Positions 11,975 to 20,133 of a DNA stretch of 64,000 nt are shown one piece after another (position 1 is the stretch's first letter; every line of letters begins with the position of its first letter). The stretch comes from Tanytarsus gracilentus (lineage: Eukaryota; Arthropoda; Insecta; Diptera; Chironomidae), in NCBI GenBank assembly GCA_038502055.1, contig JAXRKN010000045.1:1200501-1264500 (forward strand), written 5' to 3'. The notes under the pieces were generated by a model, which saw only the letters and a program-made list of their open reading frames with translations, was not told the origin of the DNA and made no database searches. The position numbers were made by a program, and so were the translations under genes.

Positions 11975-12782
11975 CTAAAAGGAGCTTTTTTAACAATTGC
12001 ATCGCTCGTTAAGAGCTCTCATGATTAAAAAAATAAAAAGCTCAGTAAGATAGAGCAAATACTAAAAAAACTGACTTTTAACCACTTTGAAAATGAACTA
12101 GACTCGCGTAGCATTCCCTGAGATCAGGCACGGTAATTCTTATATATTTTTTGCATTTATCTAAGTAAGCAATCCAAATCAGGACATCACCACAGAACAC
12201 ATTTTTTTTATAGATGGAGAATTTATTGATGCAGCTGCAAGCGGCGACGCGTTAAGCTCTGGATATTATATGTCGGAAAACATTTTGAAAAAGCTTAACT
12301 TATTATCAAATTTGTTTGTGTACCCACTCGAGGTAAATTTATAATCACCATTCTGGGTATAGCTTTAGAAAAAAACATTAAGGGCTTTCTGTGGTTTTAT
12401 GTAACCGAAATTTATCAAAATTTTACCTCTTCTTTAAACTTTAAACGTTAAGAAATTTCTAATAAATCTCAAAGCGTTCAACTAATTTGTGAGGCGCGCT
12501 TCTGTTTCATATCAATTTAACTGAATCTACAATAAATATACAGTGTTACTGACTGTAAGTTTAAAAAAATAAATAAATATGCGCAACTGCAACTTGCTCT
12601 CACACCTAAACCCGCCTCGTAAACAAAAAGGTAGATAGCTAACTATTTAAATTTTAAATTATCCTTCACTCTTAGCCCAGACATTAAATGAATGGTTTCC
12701 CAGAAGACACCGCGTGGAGGTGGTGAATACTTAGATATTATAAGGGAAATTTTGATTCTGACATAATGTTCCTAGAGGCTTT
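11975..12782. other. Mostly non-coding stretch of the inserted block
   Basis: AT-rich DNA without a convincing gene. On the plus strand, 12,206-12,333 is preceded by an acceptor-like TTTTTATAG, is open for ~40 codons (GEFIDAAASGDALSSGYYMS...) and is followed by GTAAAT, so it may be a lone exon remnant. Nothing else was recognised. Confidence 0.3.
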
Positions 12783-14845
12783 TTAATGATGCATCGCCAT
12801 GATTTTAATTATTTTGCGAATTTCTTCATTTTCGACAAAGCAAGAATATCCAGATCTCTCAACGTGGCACACAATGGAGGCAGCAGTTTCAATATCCTCT
12901 GCATTGGAATCTTTAAACAAAGCACGATCAACCCGATTTAATAAGCTTTGATTGCCTGTAGCATTTCGGTCGAAATTAACTGCTGATGGACTTGGTCAAC
13001 TATAGGAAATTTCGCCATTTTCATTTCGCTGAAAATCTTCAGGCAATATTCTGATATTAAAAGCAACAGTGCTAAAATATCCTGAAGGAGTCGTGACATG
13101 GCCTTTTTTGAGTACATTTACATAAGCCTGCGATTTCGGCAAAGAATCGTAGCCGCCTCCTTTCAGAGAATTTCTCAAGCTATAGTGAGCGGCAAGAGAA
13201 AAATCTAGCACTTTAAAAGGAACATCTGTTTTACGAAATTTATCTACTGCGAAATCTAGCAAGCAGACAAAATTCTTCGCCAAAGTGGATGGAGCTGAAT
13301 GCAGATGCAAAAATTCAATTTGCCTAAATAGTGCTGCAGCTTCTTCAAATACTGTACAAACTTCATTGCTCATGTGCCTATTTAAGCAGTCTGCTACTTC
13401 CCGAATGTGAAAGAAAGCTTGGCTGATTAAACACAAAGCTTCATATTGCGGGTGACTACTATGTTCACGAATGAATGTTTTGATCATACTCGCCAATTCA
13501 AGTCGTGGGCATTTCATAATTTTGCCGAAATTTTCATTATTCACTTGATTTGCACTTAGATAAGTCCACATTTTAATTGCTTGCTTACTTGCAGGGCTGT
13601 TTCGTGGGAAAATTTTCTCTTCTAGGCAAGCACGATGGACCGCAGTTACAGAAATTCGCACATTTTCTTCGTCGTCATCTTCATCGTGATAATTGAAGAA
13701 GCTGCCTGATTTTGGACAAAGAAAGAAGAAAATCCGGCCAATCATGTGAGCAGCACATGGAATTTTTGTTGCTAGATTCATTTCCCTAGTCGCGAGATTT
13801 TCTCTTCCCTCATCTTGCACATTACCCCACACGGGTATGCCAAGCTCTTGAGAACGCTTATGAAGAGCATTGACACCAGCAATCATGCTTGCTCGCAATA
13901 AATAAGTATTGCCTTTAGGAGCAATTGAGACACTAAAATATGTCGATTTTCCGTCTTCATGTATGAAGCAAGCAAGCAATGGATTTAATGTTTTTTCAAA
14001 AGAAACATTATTATGTACAAAACACAATGACTTTTGTACATGTGCATTATTGCAATACGAAATGAGTGCAATTTTACGCGACACATTTTCAGTGGTGGAA
14101 ACAACATCACCAATTTTCATTACCTCGTCGAATGGATGAACTTCGTTATTATTGACGTAGCTGTCAAGATCGCTGATGTCTGCCATTTCAATTTCATTAA
14201 AATCGACCGGCAAAGTGTCAACTTGCATAAGCATTTGAGGTGTCCATTGGACGACATCAATAAAGTCCAAAGTGTATTGAACATTACCATTACCAACAAA
14301 TTTCTTGATAAATGCGTTCAATTGAGCAATTTAACCACATACAGAAACAGTTGCAGTTCCATCACTATTCGGTAAGCCATCTGCTCCACTCGAATGTGAG
14401 TTAAAGAAGAAGTATTTTTCACTTCCATGAATAACGGCATAACAGGCATCTAGGACTGTAAGTACGCCAGCCGAGTGCACACTAAACAAATTGTTTAATG
14501 CCGTTACTAATTTAGATGACACGCCGGGAATTTCAACAGTGACATCATCTAAGACACCGAAATAATCGGGATCATTCGCATAATTGACCGAGAAATGCTG
14601 ATCAAAAATTAAAATGTCATCTCTGATTGCGGAACATATGATAGTTTGAGAGAGCAGGCATCCTTGTACAAATTATCTCCATTCATCAAAATGTCATCGA
14701 GAGTTTCAGAGTACCAACGTGTGGGCTGCTGAATTTGAGCACGAATAATAGCCGCCATTGACATCGCAAAGCATTGACTTCCTCCAGCCGGAAATATTTC
14801 TTCGCTGGCTTGATGGAAGGAGCCTTGTATTACTTTTAAGGGCAC
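12783..14845 (-). pseudogene. Degenerate mobile-element-like ORF with cysteine-peptidase-like region
   Basis: Three open stretches on one strand look like one decayed gene: 14845-14609, 14522-14331 and 14321-12783. They are separated by a frameshift near 14,610-14,640 and a TAA near 14,339; a TGA at about 12,997 interrupts the last stretch, after which the same frame stays open for ~70 codons to TAA at 12,783. The first stretch has GGSQCFAMSMAAIIRA (Cys codon 14,773-14,771) and the second FFFNSHSSG (His codon 14,396-14,394). This Q-C ... S-H arrangement resembles OTU-like or C76-like cysteine peptidases carried by some large transposons; that assignment is inference. The long last stretch (441 residues open) has no domain I recognise. 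It is not functional as it stands. Confidence 0.6.
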
Positions 14846-15000
14846 GTTTTCATCACTGGAATTTTCTACAGTGGCAAGATTTTCAACACTAATGTTGGAA
14901 AGATTTCTTCGCTGGCTTGATGGAAGGAGCCTTGTATTACTTTTAAGGGCACGTTTTCATCACTGGAATTTTCTACAGTGGCAAGATTTTCAACACTAAT
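14798..15000. repeat. Local ~107-bp tandem duplication
   Basis: The segment beginning TTCTTCGCTGGCTTGATGG occurs at about 14,798 and again at about 14,905, each followed by the same ~100 bp. The second copy joins directly onto the 111-bp repeat array. On the minus strand it duplicates the start of the peptidase-like region. Confidence 0.8.
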
Positions 15001-15060
15001 GTTGGAAAGATCAACAACATTAGCGGAAAATTTTTCATTCATGGTGGAACGATCAACACC

Positions 15061-15791
15061 GTGAGCATCACTGGATTTTGCATCTACAGTGGCAAGATTT
15101 TCAACACTAATGTTGGAACGATCAACAACATTAGCGGAAAATTTTTCATTCATGGTGGAACGATCAACACGACAACACCGTGAGCATCACTGGATTTTGC
15201 ATCTACAGTAGCAAGATTTTCAACGCTAATGTTGGAAAGATCAACAAAATTAGCGGAAAATTTTTCATTCATGGTGGAACGATCAACACCGTGAGCATCA
15301 CTGGATTTTGCATCTACAGTGGCAAGATTTTCAACGCTAATGTTGGAAAGATCAACAACATTAGCGGAAAATTTTTCATTCATGGTGGAACGATCAACAC
15401 CGTGAGCATCACTGGATTTTGCATCTACAGTGGCTAGATTTTCAACGCTAATGTTGGAAAGATCAACAACATTAGCGGAAAATTTTTCATTCATGGTGGA
15501 ACGATCAACACCGTGAGCATCACTGGATTTTGCATCTACAGTGGCAAGATTTTCAACGCTAATGTTGGAAAGATCAACAAAATTAGCGGAAAATTTTTCA
15601 TTCATGGTGGAACGATCAACACCGTGAGCATCACTGGATTTTGCATCTACAGTGGCAAGATTTTCAACACTAATGTTGGAACGATCAACAACATTAGCGG
15701 AAAATTTATCATTCATGGTGGAACGATCAACACGATGAGCATCACTGGGATTTTCTGCAGTGGAAAAAAAAACAATACTTACTATTTCCAA
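15061..15791 (-). repeat. 111-bp (37-codon) tandem repeat array, open on the minus strand
   Basis: Units starting GTGAGCATCACTGGATTTTGC occur at 15,061, 15,180, 15,291, 15,402, 15,513, 15,624 and 15,735. The period is 111 bp, except that the first interval is 119 bp. The 8-bp excess (GACAACAC region near 15,175) shifts the frame. On the minus strand each unit encodes 37 residues around NEKFSANVVDLSNISVENL, and 15,791-15,150 stays open for 213 codons. Differences between units are few. The array looks like a repetitive linker of the decayed gene to its left (12,783-14,845). Confidence 0.85.
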
Positions 15792-16208
15792 CTTTTTGAT
15801 GACTTCTTCATCATTTCAAATTTTTTGAGATGTTTTACAGCAGTCTCATCCCGGATCTTCATGATGAGAGAATGGTTTGGTTCCTTGTGGCACAAGTCAC
15901 AGACACATTCCCATCCATCATAGTTTTCTGAAATGAGAGAGAATAAAAATAAATTAAATAAATTGTATGAAAATATAGAGAATTTTAACTTACCCTTATT
16001 GGAGATGAGACTGAAGGTCCATGAAGTCAGAAGTCATCAGTTGTTCAATTTCAGTGATTGCCTTTTTAGTGATTGCCGAGAAAAAATAAGCGATGATTAA
16101 TTTATTTTCTTCTCTCGAAAAGATTGTGCTGATATTTTTGAGAGATTTCTTTTGCATTTTCTTCTTAATCACTTTATCACTTTCACTTTTCAAGTGAACT
16201 ATTCGCAC
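15781..16208 (-). pseudogene. Upstream exon(s) of the repeat gene with a small zinc-binding motif
   Basis: An exon-like segment at about 15,926-15,781 (minus) starts after TTTCAG and reads ENYDGWECVCDLCHKEP followed by a His, a C-x2-C..H pattern like a BED or C2HC finger. An upstream exon candidate ends at a GTAAGT near 15,991. The only frame that joins it to the motif has no ATG, and the longest local ORF (16,208-15,996) stops just before the donor. A 28-base GTAAGT..CTGCAG interval between 15,780 and 15,750 mimics an intron but is too short. I read it as the decayed 5' part of the repeat-bearing gene. Confidence 0.4.
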
Positions 16209-16546
16209 AAAGGAATTTTTTAAGAGGCCACAAAAGAATTTTCAAGTGATTCGATTTTATCAACATCACTTCAAAATCACTTGAATTCACTTTTTGAGCC
16301 ATTTTTCCCTTCACTTTCACTTCCTTCACTTTCACTTTCTACACTTGTGCAATTTAATATATTAATTTAACCTCACTAATTGACTTACGAGCCTTTTTGA
16401 ATTAAATTAATATTTTTTTGATGTTGTTGTTGTGCTGTTTGTTGCGAAAAGAACAAGAAGAAGAACTATTTTGATTATTTTGGTTACCCGGTAAAATGCC
16501 GATTTTATATCTTGTGCAAAATAAATTTAATTATTGCTTTAATATT
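16209..16546. other. Low-complexity upstream region
   Basis: Rich in TCACTT/AAGTGA words (about 16,180-16,345), giving many short overlapping inverted matches, then AT-rich DNA with GTT repeats. No ORF. It lies between the minus-strand decayed gene and the plus-strand novel gene and probably holds promoter sequence for one or both. Confidence 0.35.
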
Positions 16547-16607
16547 TTTTTTGTATTTTGCTTTGGGTTCTGTTGTTGATTACGATCATAAAGCAAAATA
16601 CAAAAAA
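16547..16607. repeat. Perfect 18-bp inverted repeat upstream of the novel gene
   Basis: Arms 16,547-16,564 and 16,590-16,607 (core TTTTGTATTTTGCTTT / AAAGCAAAATACAAAA) surround a 25-base loop. In RNA this would form an AU-rich hairpin. It lies ~200 bp upstream of the novel gene's start codon. Confidence 0.85.
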
Positions 16608-16813
16608 GTCAATGTTGGTTAACATAATTAAAAAAACAATGTTTTACGTTGCTTTTCGTTTAACGGTCGTTTTTTTTTCAAATTCGTTCAACTTCAACAA
16701 GTATCCAAAGATTCAAGTTGAACAAGTCACAAAAACTTAAGAAGCGACGAAGAAAGGTGAGTAAATTTTCGCTCCGTAAAATTAATTAATTTAAAGCATT
16801 TTCGTTTCCAGAA

Positions 16814-17439
16814 ATGGGAGACCAAAATGAAATCGTGGCGCCATTGCCGCCGGCACCTCAAGATCCAGCTCCGGCTCCGATTGCGATCCTGACTGACGAG
16901 GCTTTTGGCGCAGTAACAGGTGGTCTCATTGAGGCACTCGATCGACAGGTCGTGCAGACTGCCCTCAAAGAGACCGCCTGGGAAAACACTCTGTTCCCGA
17001 CAGTGGAGGCACAAAGAGCCGCGTACATCGGCTGGAAGCGATATGCTGTATACGTAAGTTAAAATCAAAACTGAACTGGATGTTCATAACCTCTAAACAT
17101 CCAGTTCAGTTTTGATTCTCATAAATTTATTTATTGTTTCAGCGAATCCGACCCGGAGGCTATCGGGTCTTCAATCTTTTTGATGCAATGGATAAATGGA
17201 ACAAAGATCATGAGGTAAGTTGAAGATCCGATAGCCTCCGGGCCGGATTCGCTGAAACATTAAATTTATTCATTTTTCAGGCACCTCCACCGCCGCCACC
17301 ACCACAACCGCCGCAACCGCCGCAACAAAATCGAAACAACAATGGACGAAACAACAACGGACGTAAGAGACAACGTGCTGCCAATCACCAACCACAACAG
17401 ATGTGGATGGTGGCAGCTCCAGCCCGCTACCGAAACTAG
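16814..17439 (+). CDS. Unrecognised four-exon gene with hairpin-bearing introns
   Basis: Coding exons 16,814-17,053, 17,143-17,214 and 17,281-17,439 join in phase 0 to give 156 residues. A 5'UTR intron is likely at 16,757-16,811 (GTGAGT..TTCCAG, directly before GAAATGG), and a further GTAAGT..TTTTTTTAG pair at about 17,444-17,492 would lie just after the stop. The protein has a Pro/Ala-rich acidic start (MGDQNEIVAPLPPAPQDP), a helical middle with Trp/Tyr (WKRYAVY, RIRPGGYRVFNLF), a polyproline run (APPPPPPPQPPQPPQ) and a basic Asn/Gly/Arg-rich tail (NNNGRNNNGRKRQR) that could bind nucleic acid. AATAAA occurs near 17,629. I do not recognise a family; a small capsid-like or RNA-binding protein of a mobile element is one possibility. 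Every splice site fits consensus, unlike the decayed ORFs beside it. Confidence 0.6.
17063..17117 (+). ncRNA. Mirtron-like hairpin in intron 1 of the novel gene (candidate)
   Basis: Inside the 89-nt intron (17,054-17,142), arms 17,063-17,084 (AATCAAAACTGAACTGGATG...) and 17,096-17,117 pair perfectly over 22 bp around an 11-nt loop. The hairpin begins nine bases after the donor and is followed by a 25-nt AT-rich tail to the acceptor. That is the layout of 3'-tailed mirtrons, introns whose splicing releases a pre-miRNA-like hairpin after tail trimming. The structure is seen; processing is inferred. The spacer before the hairpin and the perfect stem are atypical for an old miRNA. Confidence 0.4.
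17135..17259. repeat. 40-bp inverted repeat pairing exon 2 and its acceptor with intron 2
   Basis: Arm 17,135-17,174 spans the last bases of intron 1, the TTTCAG acceptor and 32 bases of exon 2. Arm 17,220-17,259 lies in intron 2 and is its reverse complement with two differences, one of which is a G-U wobble in RNA. The 45-base spacer holds the rest of exon 2 and the donor. Folding would bury the exon-2 acceptor. Confidence 0.85.
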
Positions 17440-17860
17440 TATGTAAGTTATCAAATTATGTTGTCGTACTTCAACATTGTTCTTTTTTTTAGGCTCATGT
17501 CGATCATCACATTCTCGCAGCCGCTAATTGTCCATATTACTCAACTTGATTCATAATACCTTATCATCCTATTCCTCTTCAATTATCCACCTAACTGTAA
17601 ACCCTCTGATCTGAACAGAAGACAGAAAATAAATATACAGACAAAAAATTTAATTAAAAAAATGTTTACAAATCAATTAAAATAATTTTTAAAAATTACA
17701 GAATGCCGAAAATGCCGGATCTAGCAAACCTTCCTGAAAATAAATTTAATGTTTATTCGAATATTTTTTCATTATTGAGCCATCTATGCTGGACGATGTT
17801 TATTGCAGTTGTAATATATAAATCAAAGGTGGTTTCGACGGCATTGTATAAAAGTTGCCG
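17440..17860 (+). other. 3'UTR and downstream region of the novel gene, with a short ORF
   Basis: Contains the likely 3'UTR intron, an AATAAA near 17,629 and AT-rich sequence. A 60-codon ORF at 17,703-17,885 has one hydrophobic stretch (LCWTMFIAVVIY) that could be a membrane helix and is preceded by TTACAG. Evidence that it is translated is weak. Confidence 0.3.
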
Positions 17861-17867
17861 TCACTAC

Positions 17868-18110
17868 AACCTTCCTCAGCCCTAACAAGCTGTTAGGCAC
17901 TGGCCCACCCACATTACAAAACAGACAAACATAAAACATAAAATATAAATTTATAAGGTACAAAGTCAAACCAATTGTATAAAAGTTTTGGTTCCTCATC
18001 AACCTTCCTCCATCTAATCTAGTCGATTAGCATGGGTAGTCCAGGTCATAAAGTTTCGTCCGTAAGTACTCACTACTTCCTTCCTCAACTGTGTCACTAA
18101 GATTAACAGT
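17868..18110. repeat. Three successive hairpins each preceded by CTTCCTC
   Basis: After CCTTCCTC at about 17,871 comes CCTAACA-AGC-TGTTAGG; after CCTTCCTC at about 18,003 comes CTAATC-TAGTC-GATTAG; after CCTTCCTC at about 18,081 comes CAACTGT..13..ACAGTTG. The lead-in word is kept while the stems differ but remain self-complementary. The first two units also share TTGTATAAAAGTT 25-35 bases upstream. This looks like a degenerate repeat in which the base pairing, not the stem sequence, is preserved. Confidence 0.5.
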
Positions 18111-18129
18111 TGGTTTTGTTGGATACCAA

Positions 18130-18560
18130 CGAATATAAGATCGGAAACCACACAAAACCACTTATTTCTCCCTGGTGAAATTAATTTAACTTTTTATCAA
18201 CCCGTTAACTCAGTCTACGTTTCCTCTATTCAAAGCCTAATTTTTTTTGAAAACCATACAAAAGCGCTTATTTCCCCCTGGCTAAGTAAATTAAGCTCTC
18301 TCTTTCAACTCTCTGACTGAATCTACGCTTTCCTTATTCCAAACTCCAGAAATAATTTTCATAAAAATCCATTTCAATTCGCTTATTATCCCCCTGGTTA
18401 AGTTAATTAAGTTTTTCTATCAACTCTCTGACTGAATCTATGCTTCCTTTATTCAAAACAACTCAGAAATGTAATTTTTATGAATGTCAATACAAATGCG
18501 CTTATTATCCCCCTGGTTAACTTAATTAATAAATATTATCAACTCTCTGCTAAACAGAAG
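18130..18560. repeat. Four degenerate ~106-119-bp tandem repeats
   Basis: The word CTTATT..CCCCCTGG followed by TTAATT and TATCAACTCTCTGACTGAA recurs at about 18,161, 18,267, 18,382 and 18,501, with other shared positions in between. Units are 75-90% alike by eye. No ORF spans them. Confidence 0.75.
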
Positions 18561-19004
18561 TTGAAAAAGTTTTGAAATTGAAAGAGGGGGAAAAAATAGA
18601 AAAATGCTTTACTTGAAAATAACTTTTGAGGTTATAAAGATCCAGTAGAGATCCAGTAGTATCAAAACAAATAATATTTTGGAAATTAACGATCACTATA
18701 GTTTCATAGTGAAACAAAGGCTAGGAAGGGGTTAATTATACTATTAAAGTAAGAATGAGTGCATTTTTAGGTATCTAAATACCTTATGTATTAATAAAAA
18801 AATGGAAAAAAAAAACCCAATGAAAATTTTCACTCATTCTTACTTAATACCTGACTAAAATTGTGATACTCGATGTTAAGTCGATGAACCGATGTACCGA
18901 TTGTCCGATGAAACGAAATTTAACACTAATATCACAGTATAACACTAAAAATAATTATTTTTAAAATTTTAATGTTTACCATCGAGGGGGGTATACAACT
19001 TTTT
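18561..19004. other. Non-coding end of the inserted block
   Basis: No gene seen. It contains a 15-bp inverted repeat (18,747-18,761 with 18,831-18,845, AAGTAAGAATGAGTG) whose interior holds a second palindrome GGTATCTAAATACC. Near 18,875-18,925 the word CGATG recurs several times. It ends at the copy B boundary. Confidence 0.5.
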
Positions 19005-19382
19005 TTCTGCAAACAAAGAGTTATTTTTAAGTTTTATTTAGTCTTTTTGTTCCAAAAAATATGTCATTAAGTGAAAAAAAGATATATGAATTTTTAATGG
19101 TTCAATTATGGTGGTGAGTGGGTGTTCACTTTCAAGGTTGTTTTAATATTTCATTTTTAGTATAGAAATCGACCACGACTTTATGTTTTTATTAAATTCA
19201 AGCACGTAAATAATTCAATGACTTACTTTAAATTTTTATTAACTCCTTCGAATCCTTTAAAATTAACTTTTAATCTACGACGAAAATTGAACACAATTTT
19301 TTAAAAAAATTTTAAAAAATTAAAAAAAAAAAAAAAAAAAATTTTTTTTTTTTAAAAATATAAAAAATTTAAAAAAAAAAAG

Positions 19383-19414
<32 letters not shown>

Positions 19415-20133
19415 TAGCGTCTCGTAATTTTTTGATTTTTAAAATAATTTTAGACGTTATAAAAAAATAGATACTTCAAAAATTATTTTATCTGAAAATT
19501 TAATTTTTATTATGAGCTCAATTTTAACATACAAAGGATGCAAATAACGTCACTAAAAATGTCTTTTTCATCACACAATACACACACACACACACATGTG
19601 TTTTAGAATATTAAAGCTTCATTTAATGAAAGAAAAATATTATTCAAACGGATCTGAATCTGCGTCTAATTTCTTCAAGTAATTTTCGATTTCGGTCCTC
19701 ATTTTCTCATTGCTTTTCAATTCAATTGTTGACATTTCCTACAAATATAAAAAAATAATAAAATGAAAATAAGTAAAATTAACTTTTTTACAATATTTGT
19801 CATTGGACTAGTTCTTTTATCGCGAAGAAACCATGCTGATATTGCAGATCTCTCGTAGCTAAAACCATCTTCACAAAGCACAGGATCTGTCATAATTTCG
19901 GAGGTTATGGGGCATATCCAATCGCTTGGAATTTCTTTTTCATTAATATGAAGATTAAGCAAAAGAGATTTAAGACCGTTAGATAAATGCGAGTCTAATG
20001 TGTAGCTTCCAGTTAAATCCCATATATGTATCTCTTTGTCGTTGGATCCTGAAGCCACTATCGTTGAATCTATGTTTATAGCGATATTATTAACATAACG
20101 AGAGTGTTCGTCTAGTGTTTTTAAACAATTTCC
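19005..20133. repeat. Copy B of the ~1-kb direct repeat
   Basis: Same orientation as copy A (9,813-10,846). Copy B carries a low-complexity A/T expansion at about 19,290-19,410 in place of the short GGGAGCTCTCTC segment of copy A, and a longer CA run near 19,578. Unlike copy A, its WD40/U-box sequence continues uninterrupted past 20,133. Confidence 0.9.

Noticed and set aside
15750..15780. A 28-base GTAAGT..CTGCAG mini-intron at the start of the repeat array
   Set aside because: Too short for the insect spliceosome, and splicing does not restore a frame with the upstream exon.
14866..15791. CRISPR-like array
   Set aside because: Units are contiguous 111-bp repeats without unique spacers, in a eukaryotic genome, and translate in register.
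15180..15923. Plus-strand ORFs across the 111-bp array (SITGFCIYSGKIFNANVG repeats)
   Set aside because: These are the antisense frame of the same repeats. The minus-strand frame connects to the peptidase-like region and the zinc-motif exon, so it is preferred.
9813..20133. Interpretation of the 1-kb direct repeats as LTRs of a retrotransposon
   Set aside because: The repeats contain host U-box exons and Rbp1 upstream sequence, lack TG..CA ends, and no reverse transcriptase or integrase is visible in between.
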